A DNA stretch of 64,000 bases from Alligator mississippiensis (lineage: Eukaryota > Chordata > Crocodylia > Alligatoridae), in NCBI RefSeq assembly GCF_030867095.1, contig NC_081826.1:251204251-251268250 (forward strand), given 5' to 3'. This document shows positions 40,525 to 52,025 of the stretch, in pieces. The notes beneath the pieces were generated by a model, which was not told the DNA's origin, searched no databases, and saw nothing but the letters and a program-made list of their open reading frames with translations. The position numbers were made by a program, and so were the translations under genes. The stretch's first letter is position 1. The number at the start of each line of letters is the position of its first letter.

Positions 40525-42522
40525 GTCTCTTATCCCTGGCTCTCCAGGGACCTAGTAGACCTCCTGAGGCTAAAAAGAAAGGCCTACAAAGGATGGAGGA
40601 TGGGAGTCACCTCCAAGGAGGATTATTCTGCACTGGTCCGGTCCTGTAGGGAACAGACCAGGAAAGCCAAGGCTGCAGCTGAACTCCAGCTAGCTTTGAG
40701 CATCAAGGACAATAAAAAGTCCTTTTTCAGATATGTGGGGAGCCGGAGGAAAAGCAGGGGCAACATTGGACCCCTGCTGAACCAGATGGGGCAACTGACA
40801 ACTGACGCCCAGGAAAAAGCCAACCTATTAAATAGGTACTTTGCGTCAGTCTTTCATCAGCCCCATGGGATGCCCATGCCCGCTACAGGGCTGGGAAGTC
40901 CGGGTGAGGGTGATCCCCTGCCCTCCATTAATGCTGACTTTCTGAAGGAACATCTTGAGAAGCTGAATACCTTCAAGTCAGCTGGCCCTGACAATCTTCA
41001 CCCCAGGGTACTCAAGGAGCTGGCGAGCATCATAGCCCAGCCTCTAGCACGGATCTTTGAAAACTCTTGGCGCTCTGGTGTACTGCCCGAAGACTGGAAG
41101 AAGGCCAATGTGGTGCCTATCTTCAAGAAAGGGAGGAAAGTGGATCCGGCGAACTATAGGCCCATCAGCCTGACTTCTACCCTGGGGAAGATCTTAGAAA
41201 AGTTTATTAAAGAGGCCATCCTTAATGGACTGGCTGACGCCAACATCTTAAGGGATAGCCAGCACGGGTTTGTTGCGGGTAGGTCTTGCTTGACCAATCT
41301 CATTTCCTTCTACGACCAGGTGACCTATCACCTGGACAAGGGAGAAGAGATTGATGTCATATATCTTGACTTCAAAAAAGCCTTCGATCTGGTGTCCCAT
41401 GATCGCCTCTTGGAGAAACTGGCCAATTGTCGCCTTGGGTCCTCCACAATCCACTGGCTGGAAAATTGGCTCCGGGGTCAGACCCAGAGGGTAGTAATTG
41501 ATGGAAGTCACTCATCGTGGTGTCCTGTGACCAGTGGGGTCCCCCAAGGCTCTGTCCTTGGACCCATACTGTTCAACATCTTCATTAATGATGTGGACAC
41601 TGGAGTCAGAAGCGGACTGGCCAAGTTCGCTGATGACACCAAACTTTGGGGCAAAGCATCCACACCAGAAGACAGGCGGGTGATCCAGGCTGACCTGGAC
41701 AGGCTCAGCAAGTGGGCGGGTGAGAATCTGATGGTGTTCAACGCCGATAAATGCAAGGTTCTCCACCTTGGGGGAAAAAAACCCGCAGCATCCTTATAGG
41801 CTCGGCAGTGCTGTGTTGGCTAGCACTATGGAAGAAAGAGACTTGGGGGTCATCATTGACCACAAGATGAACATGAGCCTGCAATGCGATGCGGTGGCTA
41901 GTAAAGCGACCAAAACGCTGGCTTGCATCCATAGATGCTTCTCAAGCAAATCCCGGGACATCATTCTCCCCCTGTACTCCGCCTTAGTGAGGCCGCAGCT
42001 GGAGTACTGTGTCCAGTTTTGGGCTCCACAATTCAAAAAGGATGTGGAGAAGCTTGAGAGAGTCCAGAGAAGAGCCACACACATGATCAGAGGTCAGGGA
42101 AGAAGACCCTACGATGACAGGCTGAGAGCCCTGGGGCTCTTTAGCCTGAAAAACCGCAGGCTCAGGGGTGATCTGATGGCCACCTACAAGTTTATCAGGG
42201 GTGACCATCAGTATCTGGGGGAACGTTTGTTCACCAGAGCGCCCCAAGGGATGACGAGGTCAAAAGGTCACAAACTACTTCAATATCGTTTCAGGCTGGA
42301 CATAAGGAAGAATTTCTTTACTGTCCGAGCCCCCAAGGTCTGGAACAGCCTGCCACCGGAGGTTGTTCAAGCGCCTTCATTGAACACCTTCAAGATGGAA
42401 CTGGATGCTTATCTTGCTGGGATCCTATGACCCCAGCTGACGTCCTGCCCTTTGGGCGGGGGGCTGGACTCGATGATCTTCCAAGGTCCCTTCCAGCCCT
42501 AATGTCTATGAAATCTATGAAA
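40525..42522 (+). mobile_element. CR1 LINE with a nearly open ORF2
   Basis: This copy is 5'-truncated and lacks the endonuclease. From about 40525 it reads PWLSRDLVDLLRLKRKAYKG, the linker before the reverse transcriptase, and stays open to 41799 through [48 protein letters not shown] and the catalytic FADD (41626-41637). A shift in an A7 run near 41777-41783 moves the frame, and the C-terminal region is open again at 41768-42430. The 3' end at about 42500-42530 has the CR1-style short repeat ATGAAATCT. Only one frame break in about 1.9 kb suggests a fairly young copy. Confidence 0.93.
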
Positions 42523-42599
42523 TCATAATAATAAAGTGAACTCTAAATACAGGTTTCATGAATTCATTAATACATATTTTGCTGCCCTTCTACAAAGCA

Positions 42600-42870
42600 A
42601 TGGCCCCCACACAAGGGGTTGGTCCCCCACACAAGGGCTTTGGCCCCCCCAACACGGGGTTCAGCTGCCACATAAGGGGTTCAGGCCCCCAACAGGGGGT
42701 TCATTCCCCACACAAAGGGTTTGGCCCCCCAAAAGGGGGTTCAGACCCCCAGCAGGGGGTTTGGCACTATCACAAGGGGTACAGCCCCCCAACAGGGGGT
42801 TCATCCCCCACACAAGGAGTATTGCCCCCCAACAGGGGCCAAATGGCCCCCACAGGGGCTACTACTGCCC
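42600..42870. repeat. Minisatellite, about 20-21 bp units, about 13 copies
   Basis: Tandem degenerate units of the form CCCCCnACAnGGGGGTTCA start after the CR1 3' end. Each unit is itself nearly self-complementary (C-run then G-run). This accounts for the Pro/Gly-rich frames over the region. Confidence 0.85.
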
Positions 42871-43380
42871 CTGCAAGGTCCACATGCCCCACCCCACCCC
42901 CGATTGCTGCCCCACCTGGCCCCATCCCCCACCAACTGCTGCAGCCCCCACAATGGCTGCCCCCAACCCCCCCCACTCTCCCAGGCCCCCCCCAATGGAT
43001 TCCCCACCCAGCCTCACCACGCCACTTGCACCCCCAGGCCCCCAAGGCTATCCCCACAACCCCAGGCACCATCACTTAAAAAAAAAACAACCCAGAAAAA
43101 GAACAGAAAAAAAATGGAAAAAAAGTGCCTTTGCTTACCTGGGGGGGGGCACCTCCAGGGTCTCCTGGTAGAGCTCCCCGCCAACCTCAGCACAGGGCAG
43201 CGGAGGGGCAGAAGGGCTCAGGCTGGGGCCGCTGGGGCTGTCAGCCTGCTCTGCACTGTGCGGGCGGGGCCCCAGGCAGCCAGTGGGCAGGGCAGCTTCA
43301 ACTGCTGGTCAGTGCCGGGGTTTTTTGTCACCAGCTGTACACCCACTCTGAAGGAATATGCCACCAGCTGCTAGCTTATA
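42871..43380. other. GC-rich non-coding block next to the minisatellite
   Basis: C-rich sequence, an A-rich stretch (43078-43125) and another GC-rich part, probably repeat-derived. It has open frames in several phases but no recognisable protein. Confidence 0.45.
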
Positions 43381-46155
43381 TATTTGCATTTTTTAGTTGA
43401 TTTTTATGTGTCAGTCATGTGACTAGCAGATCTAAAGAAGATCTAAAGTTGCTCTGGAGATATTTTTTTTCTTGAGTATAATTGTCTGACAGTGAAAGCA
43501 AGGATAGAAGTCTGGTAAGTAATCAAAGAACGTGGAACTACAGAGTATTGATTCAGGAAGTTATAAGTGAGGGAGAAAAGTAAATGTCATGATGTGCTCT
43601 GAAAGCAGTTGGTTTTTTATGTCCAGTAGCCATTGGAGAGAAGTAAGGAAAACTCACCAAGATTTATCTTCTAGCAGCTGATTTTCCAGCCTGCCTCCTA
43701 TATTTGGTCTTTGCCATTTTTTTCCATCTGGCTTTCTCATTGCTCATACTGGTAAATACATATTTTGCTCAGGTTGCAAAATGTATTTGTCTCGGGAAGG
43801 AAATGCTGTTGTTTGATTTGATTTTCTTATGAACAATTTTTTTTTTTAATTTTGATTGGAAGACTTGATAGGATTTCTTGTGTAAATTCATTGTGATGAC
43901 TCTGTGAAGAAGGAGATCCCTGGGTTCTTACCAAGCAGCTGGAAGGCAGGAAGACAGCTATTAAAATAATTTGTATAGAAAGGCTAATATATGTTTTGTT
44001 TCCTTTTATTCAGTGCCTCTTCCCAGTGTTTTCCAATTTGATGTTAACCCGTGGATTCTTTAGTCTGGGACGCTCATCCTGCAGAAGTGCTGGGGTGCTT
44101 CTTTCTCAGCTGTTTCTTATTTAATTTCAAAGCTGTCTTTATTTCAAATTTGACATTTTTAATGTTATTTCCATCAGAAATAAAGAACTCTGAGACTGCG
44201 GTCGTAGTCAGTGTAATTTGTGCTGAAGGAATGAATTGCACAATTCTGTAAGTTTCCTCTCTGAATACATTTTTGTGTTCCTCATTCTAGTTCCTTGTGT
44301 CATATGCTGCAACCTACAATATATTGCTTTGGCCAGTTCAGGCATGTGCTGGGATGCTCCATATGCATATAGTCAGAATATTGACTACGTTTTCAGGTGG
44401 CCTTATGAAGCTTGCAGGTTGGCAGTTAGAGTGGTTGCTGCCATAGGGACTTGTGTAGGATAGCTCTGTATCACTTACTTTGCTATGTTGTGTATGTTCA
44501 TTAAACAGATGTGCTTTCCATCATTTCCATCCACTGGTCTTCTGAGTTACCAGTGAAGTCTGAATATGTCATATTTGGGATTTTTTTCAGGAAGGGTGTT
44601 GAAAACAAGTTTCTTAATGTATTGAGAATAAACAATAACAGGATGGAAGCATAAGGACTGTGGTGAAGAAAGCAGTAAGATGAGATTGTTAGGCCCAAGG
44701 GTCATGAATTAAATCAGATGCCTTTTATGTAGATGACTAAAATGACTTGTTTACCTATGTTTTTATAAGCCTTCCTAAAAACATTCTTCTTTTGGAAAAC
44801 TAGCAGGTTCCAAGCTAAGTGTGGACACATCAGACAGTAAGAACAGTGGAGTTTGGAGTGGGTCAGAGACACAAAAGGTAAAACTTTTGCTTTAGCTGCA
44901 ATCTAACACTCAATTAATGATGACGTTATAGGGAAATTAAAAAGAAATGTGAATTAGTGGTATGGTTGTAAATACTGTAGGAGCGTTTACATTTTTAAAG
45001 AAGCTAATATCTAATTCTAAGCTAAATTTAAGTGAAGAATATTGGCTGTAGGTTTCTTAGAAGACCTTGAATAGTGAAATAGGTATTGTAGAGTCTTTTT
45101 GAAACCACAGTTCAAATAATTAGGAAGTAGTTCAAAAGAGCAAACACTGTGGGTTGTTTAGCATTATAGTAAAAGGAGCTGGGAGTGCTCCCTGCAGTCC
45201 TCTTCATTACTAAACTCTATTTGAATTGCACATTTTCAGTTCAACTGTCCACCTCAGTCTGAGTATTTAAAAAATCAGGAAATACAGTTTAGGCATTTCC
45301 AATAATCGGATTTGGAAAAAAGTTTTGTCCCATTAAAAAAAAAAAATCCTATGGTGCCTCCATGCTTTGAAAGAAAGGCTTGAATTTGATTGGGGACTAC
45401 CTTTACTCTGTGAAAATCTGCCAATTTTGGTCGAAGTGTAACCCTTTGAAAAAAATATTTGTAGTTTTCAGTTTGAGTACTCAGGAAAGACTGGCTTGTG
45501 CTTGGCAGCTCTACAGAGTGTGTTTCAGTAAGACTGAGTCTGGAGATGGGGCAGGGGGGAAACTGAGCTTGATCAAGTCTGTGGAAGTCCTTAACCATGG
45601 CTTAGCTTAATAACACATCAATTAATGGCATCCATGGGCTTAATCAGGGGGTTAAGCCTACAGAAGCCATTAACTGATGCATTAATAAGCAAGCCCCAGT
45701 TTGGGGCTATCTGGCAATCTGTGGGGAGGGGTGGGAATTCTGTGGCCCCTTGGCCAGTTGGAAGTGTGTGTGTGGGGGGACGGGGACTGTGCTCAGCCCA
45801 CAAAAATAGTGCTGGGCCCCATGGTCTGCCTGTGAAATGGGTGGGCAACCGCCTCTTAGAAGCACCTACATAGGTTCTTACATATTGCCATTTAATGTGT
45901 TAACAACATAATAGATGTAAGTCACTCAGGGGTCTATGAACATGTACAGTATCTAGCTGAGGTGAAGCACTTAGTTGAGCAGTGCTGGTAACACTGCAGT
46001 ACTGTAGCTGAGCAACTATCAGTTTGTTGCCTGGTTCCAGTGGTAGCCAGGTGGGGTTTTTTTTCTGCCCAAGGTAACAGGGAAGGTGAATTACAAGACT
46101 TTTAAACAATGGTGTGAATGGGGAGACGATATGTATTATTATTTTTCTTTTACAG
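43381..46155. other. Intergenic / NAIP 5' region
   Basis: AT-rich. Any non-coding first exon and promoter of NAIP could lie here or further left, but I cannot place them. It contains the TTAA-bounded repeat at 45.6-45.9 kb. Confidence 0.45.
45607..45904. mobile_element. Candidate TTAA-flanked (piggyBac-like) MITE
   Basis: TTAA occurs at both borders. Just inside, CACATCAATTAATGGC on the left pairs with GCCATTTAATGTG on the right. The size (about 300 bp) and TTAA borders fit piggyBac MITEs, but the repeats are imperfect. Confidence 0.45.
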
Positions 46156-46158
46156 ATA

Positions 46159-46738
46159 ATGTCTGCCCTAGACCCTCCTGCAGAGGACATGAGCAACAGT
46201 CAAATTTCTGAGCTGAATCCATCTTATACTCAGGCTCGCTTCCCTCATCTCAATTTTGATTTGCACAAGCTATCAGAAGAAATGGAGAAAGAATACCAGG
46301 AGATTCGTGAGCAGTTGCAAAGGGGTTATAACCCCAGCATGAGAAATGAATGCAAGAGGTTAAAAACATTCTTCTCCTATGACTCTGGTTCATCGTGGGC
46401 TCCCACAGAGATGGCTGCTGCTGGGTTTTATTACACGGGGGTTAAGTCTGGTATACAGTGTTTCTGCTGTGGGCTGGTTTTATTTGCAGCAGGAGCCAGA
46501 TTGTCCCCAGATTCAGAGCATAAAAAATTTCGGCCTCAGTGTGAATTTGTCCAAGAGAAAGAGGTGGGTAACATTCTGCGGTATGACATACGTGTTCAGA
46601 ACGTAGAGAAGAGTCCGACAGAGCCTACAGACAGATACAAAGAGGAGGAGGCTAGACTTCAGTCTTTTGAAGCCTGGCCATTCTATGCCAGAGGAACCCA
46701 GCCAGCTGCGCTCTCTAGTGCTGGATTTTTCTTTACAG
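46159..46738 (+). CDS. NAIP: NAIP coding exon 1: BIR1 and start of BIR2
   Basis: Acceptor at 46155/46156, ATG at 46159. It encodes a helical N-terminal segment (about 60 residues), BIR1 (about 64-130: [14 protein letters not shown] ... [12 protein letters not shown]) and the first half of BIR2 ([15 protein letters not shown] ... AGFFFTG). It ends in phase 1 before gtgaat. Confidence 0.94.
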
Positions 46739-49700
46739 GTGAATGGAAATAGTGCTTTGAAGAGTTCCTGGTTTGATTTAATTAAATGATGTATCTGAAT
46801 TTGCAAGGCATATCTGCTCTACAAGTCTGAGTACCACAGTTACAAATCCAGGTTTTTCTAAATGTTAATTTCCCCTACAGCACAACTTTGATATTGTGGC
46901 AGTTTCTCCAAAGATAAATCGGAGAGAGATAATTGTCAGCAGGACATGTCTGCCCACAGCTTCCCTGGGCAGCTATTCTCCTGCCTAACAATTATCCACT
47001 GCAGAAGCCCCTCTGCAGTCCCAATACACCGCACCATTCACTTGATGGTGTTTGGTGTGCTGGTAGGTTCAGGATACTTGACTATTAGAAGGTACTCCCC
47101 AAGTTGTGATAATACCTGCCAGTCCAGCCCTGGTTTCACCCCATGAATTTAAGTACTATCTGAAGAAGCTTTTGTACTTTTTGAATTCTTCTCAATTGAT
47201 ACATCACTGCAAAATAGGTCTACTTATTAATCTTGCAAGTAAACTTAGTGATTTGGGAGAAGACAATAAAATGGTAAACAATGTTATTCTACCAAGACTG
47301 TAGAATGTCTTTAAAAAAGAATCAAGTTTCAAGGTTTGGATGTGTCAGAAGTACCTCATCTGATAGTTTCCTTTTCAGCCTTGTGCTTCATTAAGTCAGA
47401 CTCCCCCTAAACTTGCCTAATTCAAAATCTGTTAACATCTCATTAAGTTTGCATAGGAGTTCCCTCATTGCATAGGAGTTCACACATTACAATGTAAGCC
47501 AGGAAGTTCCAATTAAAAAGATCCAAATTATTGAGCTGGTGTTCACTGTGATAGTTGTGGTTGCACAGCTGCTGTGTGGGCAAAAGACCACACAGAGTCT
47601 GGGATCATCTTTGACACGTGATTCTCTACGTGCAGGTGAAAAAGATAAAGTTCAGTGCTTTGCCTGTAGTGGATGTTTGGGGAACTGGGAAGAAGGTGAT
47701 GATCCTTGGAAAGAACATGCCAAATGGTTTCCTGAGTAAGTGACTGATCATCCTTAAGAAATTTCTCCTTGCATAGTGAAGGCTGACCTGCATTCACTTT
47801 TGACATACTGCTGAAAGAGGACTAATTTAGGCTTTCAGGGTTGCTAAGTGATCAATATCAAAAAACTTTTTTCCTAAAACAAAAAAGCTTCCTACTGTAA
47901 TTTTTCCAATGTGGGGGTGAGATGACCTCTAAAATGGAACAAATATTTGTTCTCTATGTAATTTGTGTCCTTCTTCCTTGCACATTATTTCTAGGAATAT
48001 TCCAGAGGCTTAGCTATGAGCTAACAGTGGTAGATAGTTCCCTTTAATAATTAGCTGGTTGTGTAAATAATATTGGTGGCACCCATACATGTCCTGTCTA
48101 CTTACTGTCTGTGTCTGAAATGAAAAAAAGTTTAAATAGTTTATGGTATCTGAAATCATAAGAAAAATAAAAGACCCTCCCCCAAAAGCAGGCCACAGCA
48201 CTGAGACATTTAATTTCCTTTGTTGTTTTATAGGTGTGAATTCCTTCATCATAAGAAATCCAGCGATGAAATTCAAGAATACATTCAAAACTATGGTGGA
48301 TTTGTAAAAGTGATGGTAAATCATTAATGGCTATATTTTTTCTCTCTTTTTATCCTAGAACTTGATGCTGAACTTGTCAAAATTTAATTAATATGGTTAA
48401 CATGAGGCAGTAAAAGAAATTCTGCTGACTTCAGGGGTAAGCAGCTGAGCCACATGTTTAGGTTCTGCAGGACCCTAGTGTCAGAGTCCTGTTGCTATCT
48501 GAGAAAACTTGAACTCAAGATCCACACTCCCTGGACATTGCAAAATGAGACTGATACAGCTATGGCTAGAAGTAGCTGAGAGAGGGAGCTCAAGGGTAGT
48601 GCTACTTGTTTTTTATTGATTAAACCAGAAAATCTGGAATGTGGTATGGGTCACCCACAGAATTTTAGATTCCCAAGACGATGCTGAGTTCTATTATATC
48701 TCTAATATCTCTAATATCCTACTTGTAGGGAGTTTCCCATCTCTAGCTGTACCCAGGTGGTGGTTCTTTTCAAGCATCTTTTCAGCTGTCTTCAAAATTG
48801 AAAGTATAATTAATCAGTTGATATCTGGAGGTGCTACTAGTCCTAGCCCTGTTGTATGGTTATTTCTTTTGCTTCACTAACCTACCACATAAATTCAAGA
48901 GATATCATTTAAGAGAAGAAAATGTTGACTTTGAATTTTCATTCTGCTTAGGGAAAACATTTCACAACTCCTTTGATAAAGAGGATATTACCTACAGAAA
49001 CAGGTACAGATTGAGAATGAATTCTACTGTAATCCTAAACACTTTTTTCTAGTTTCCTTGTTGATCAGTTTTGAAAATAAACCAGGGGCAGCTTTTGTTG
49101 TTTTCTAGAGAAAAGACTTCAAATATGAAAGTTTCTAGTTATCTGTGCATAAGTCATACTCCCATGTGCCTCTCAAAGTGAGATCAAGAGAGGAAATGCA
49201 ACTGGGAACTTTAAAAGGAACCATTGGCCATGTCCATACAGTATGTGATGCACACGGCACATTGAGGCATTTCCCGTGCTGCTACCTTGTGGTGCAAGGG
49301 TTTTTTTTGACCCTGGGAGATCCTGGGGTCAAAAAATCCCACGTGGGGAAAAAAAAGAGGCAGTACATGTGGGTGCAGTGCATGCTGCCCAAAACGAGCT
49401 TGGCTCACCGGAGCCACGCTCTGGCTGCCAGCCAGGCTCCAAGCTGCAGAAGTGCCAAGGCTGCAGCTTCCTTGGCCCCCACAACCCTAGGTAAGGCAGC
49501 TGGGACCAGCAGATGGCCAAAGTGATTATTCCTCTTTGGCATAAGTGAGGATTTTAATAGTTAATCTAAAATTCTAAGTAAGATTTTTGTATAGCTGTTT
49601 TTCTGGGAGCTCAGTGGGTGCACTTAGAGACTGATTTTTACCCATATGTTGTGGGTGTTATAGTATGGGAGCTTTCTCAAATAATCAAATGTCTTGGATT

Positions 49701-49826
49701 GCAAAGGTGGTCCCATTCCCAACATCTTTGAGGATGAAGGAGCTCGACTGGATTCTTTTAAAACTTGGCCACAGGAAGCACAAGTTGATGCCACCATGCT
49801 TGCCAAAGCAGGATTGTTCTACACAG
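46159..49826 (+). CDS. NAIP: NAIP, 5' coding exons (BIR1, BIR2, half of BIR3)
   Basis: NAIP is the cytosolic sensor of the NAIP-NLRC4 inflammasome: three BIR domains, then a NACHT ATPase and LRRs. Exons seen are 46159-46738, 47636-47735, 48234-48315, 48952-49003 and 49707-49826. They give 934 nt and 311 complete codons in matching phases. BIR1 has ligands C101, C104, H121 and C128, BIR2 has C201, C204, H221 and C228, both with the C-x2-C-x16-H-x6-C spacing. BIR3 begins near [10 protein letters not shown] and stops at GLFYTG before its zinc half. The start ATG is preceded by an acceptor (ttcttttacag) three bases upstream, implying a non-coding 5' exon. The NACHT and LRR exons are not found before 64000. 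Confidence 0.92.
46739..47635 (+). other. NAIP: NAIP intron 1, nothing recognised
   Basis: About 0.9 kb of AT-rich intron between the two BIR2 halves, with no bounded repeat seen. Confidence 0.5.
47636..47735 (+). CDS. NAIP: NAIP coding exon 2: zinc half of BIR2
   Basis: 100 nt encoding [20 protein letters not shown] and [12 protein letters not shown]; acceptor ctacgtgcag, donor gtaagt. It holds C201, C204 and H221. C228 comes from the next exon. Confidence 0.95.
48234..48315 (+). CDS. NAIP: NAIP coding exon 3
   Basis: 82 nt encoding [20 protein letters not shown] then GGFVKVM. It completes BIR2 and begins the BIR2-BIR3 linker; acceptor ttttatag, donor gtaaat. Confidence 0.9.
48952..49003 (+). 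CDS. NAIP: NAIP coding exon 4 (linker)
   Basis: 52 nt encoding [17 protein letters not shown]; acceptor attctgcttag, donor gtacag. The similarity is modest, but phase and position between BIR2 and BIR3 fit. Confidence 0.75.
49228..49545. mobile_element. GC-rich DNA-transposon-like fragment in a NAIP intron
   Basis: It starts 'ccatgtccatacagtatgtg', related to the ends at 26.04 and 39.59 kb, and is GC-rich to about 49500. No right terminus or duplication was found. Confidence 0.4.
49707..49826 (+). CDS. NAIP: NAIP coding exon 5: first half of BIR3
   Basis: 120 nt encoding [20 protein letters not shown] then [13 protein letters not shown], ending in phase 1 before gtcagt. The acceptor ttgcaaag is weak, so the exact 5' border could differ by a few bases. 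Confidence 0.88.
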
Positions 49827-50429
49827 GTCAGTAAAAGGCTCATTAGCTACTTGTTTTAAAAAAAGACAACAAGTAGGGAAGAAATGGGCCTGTTGTGCAA
49901 TGAGGCTGTTGTAGAGGTGAAAGGTGAATACTGAGGTATGGCTGAAAACCTGAGTTAATACTTCGTCTTGTTTCCAGTGTGGTTGATCATGTTGAATATG
50001 TAGGGGGCAAAGGCAAGCTGGGTAATGAGAATGTGCATCTGAACATGTTAATTGCCACATTTCAGTTTTGCTTCCACTTAGAAGAGTCTAACACAGTGTT
50101 TCCCCTGAAGATAGGGGAGAAGAAATGGACCAGGCAGTCTGACCTCAGTGCTGCACAAAGCTTAAGGATTAATTAAGGGGGAAAAGATGAACGTTACAAT
50201 TTAATATAAGAACTGTTAGGTGAGACAGCAGCTAGATAAAGGGAAAATTATGCCTGGTTGTATAGAGAGGAATGTTGTTGACCTGGAGGCGTTTACAAGT
50301 AGAGTTCCTCACATGTCACGCTCAGAACCAATCTTACCTGCTGTTTTCATTAATGCACTTGGCATGTAAAGCTGAATTGTGCTAATGTAATTTGCTAACA
50401 GCTTGAAGTTGTGACACATGGTCAATATG

Positions 50430-50902
50430 GTCAATATGGGTGAGGACTCAAATATTATATGGAAGGAGATGGGTGATGTTGAGGACTGGAGTGTTGGGGA
50501 TGGAGTGAAATGGTTGAAATGCAGTAGTAGAAAGTACTAGGTAATGGATTTGGGGATTAACTTTAAGATATTCTGCTGTAAGATGGGGACTCGCTACTTG
50601 GAAACATTGGAATCAAAAGGAAAATCTGGGTGTACTGATCACAGGATGATTATGAGCCAGCAGCATGGTGAAGTTGTGGGAAAAGGCAGATGCACATCAA
50701 TAGGAGTATTAGGTGTAAAAGGTAGGAAGTGATAGTGTCCCTTTAATTGATAGTGATTAGCCTCATCTACTGCTACTGCTGAGCAGTAGATGAAGCTAAA
50801 TTGTGTGCAGTTTTGGAGTTTGTATTTTAAAAAGGACTTGGGAAATTAGAGAGGGTCCAGAGGTGGGAGAGAAAAGTGGTGAAGGGCTTGGAAGGTACTA
50901 AA
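50430..50902 (+). mobile_element. Old CR1 LINE fragment abutting the retrovirus
   Basis: Decayed + strand CR1 ORF2 traces include a 'DHRMIMSQQ' block (about 50637-50663) and 'LERVQR' (about 50847-50863). They stop at about 50902, where the retroviral env begins on the other strand. Confidence 0.7.
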
Positions 50903-51985
50903 TAACTGTCTCAACCATCTAAAATTGGGAAGCCAGGAATTTAACCAGGAAAAGTCTAAGCCAGATGATTCTTTCAACATCTGTGCCAATTGTTGTAAGG
51001 CACCAATTTTGTCTTCAATTAGCACAGAATTATCAGTGAGGTTGAAACAACACATTCCTTTTAAAGTTTCACACCCAAGATTGTGTCGTAATAAGAGATA
51101 ATCAATAGCGGCTCTATTTTCTAAGACAGCGTCCCTTAATTGTTTTTGTTCAGCATTCAGGGCTGAAAGAGCTTGAGATGTAGCATTTAGTCCTTTTGCT
51201 AGAACACAGGCCACTGCATTAAGATTTCTGCTATTACTTACAGCGAGGCCTGGAACCCCCACCATAGATGCAGCTAATGCTACGTATTCAGCCTTAGATA
51301 ATAGTCCAGGGGAATCATTCTCATCGCAATCAGCAGTGAGAGTAGTGTATGCCCACTTATACCTCCCACCGAGAGGGGTTTGTTCAGTGTGCATTAGGTC
51401 AGATTTCCTTGGAAGGGCTGCAGTTACCCGGGCAATGGTGCATGGTCCTCCAGTAGCGTTTGCTGGGAGGTATGAATATATTATTCTCCCGCAGGCTAGA
51501 AACCATCCTCGAGGAAGGATGGTATGTGCGTATGCATAGGATATTTGACTGGTCTTATTACAGAGGACATCTTTACCTTGGTTCAATTTAAGGCAATTAC
51601 CAGTACAATTAACCATTAGGAAACATTTGGAAGCATTAGCTGTTGCCTGAACCTGTACGGAAAACATGTTTCTGGTTTTGTCTTTTACAATAGTTCCCCA
51701 ATTATATATATTCTGATATGTATTTTCCTTATCTATACCTTTCAGCATAGTATAATTCTCTAAAATTTTCAAAGGGGTTGGTACTGCGATTAAACATGAG
51801 GTAAAAACCAGGTAAGCATTGATCCCTCCTGCTAAGCAGAAGTCCATTCTATTTAAAATTTCCTGGGCCAGATAAATCCAGACATTTTCCTGAGAGTCAA
51901 ATTTTTGTTGTAAAAGGTTTTCCCAACTTATGAGGAGGAGTGGACAGATCAGGGCGCCCCACAATAAAACCTTGACCAATTTCAT
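50846..51985 (-). pseudogene. env: env, open but truncated before the membrane anchor
   Basis: 379 codons are open from ATG at 51985. A hydrophobic signal segment (residues about 5-20) is followed by a short surface region with several N-glycosylation sequons. There is no clear furin site. A hydrophobic stretch lies between C220 and C260, then a heptad-rich region and a CX6CC motif (C305, C312, C313). A cysteine-flanked internal hydrophobic loop is typical of alpharetroviral, not gammaretroviral, Env. Viral sequence ends near residue 361, and the last about 18 residues are translated from the adjoining CR1. The anchor and tail are absent, so any product would not be membrane-held. The frame has no internal stop, unlike gag and pol. 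Confidence 0.85.
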
Positions 51986-52025
51986 GATAAGGCCTGTAAA
52001 ACTTGATCAAAGATTGACAAATTAT

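Noticed and set aside
40480-42430. Reverse transcriptase frames as a host gene
   Set aside because: The RT motifs and 3' tail identify a CR1 LINE, so it is annotated as a mobile element.
42536-43374. Long Pro/Gly-rich open frames of 173-217 codons in three phases
   Set aside because: They are produced by the C/G minisatellite and GC-rich repeat. Open frames in all phases at once, with no domain, argue against a gene.
46114-46158. Upstream ATG (46114) as the NAIP start
   Set aside because: It lies before a good splice acceptor (ttcttttacag at 46155), so those codons are intronic. The ATG at 46159 is preferred.
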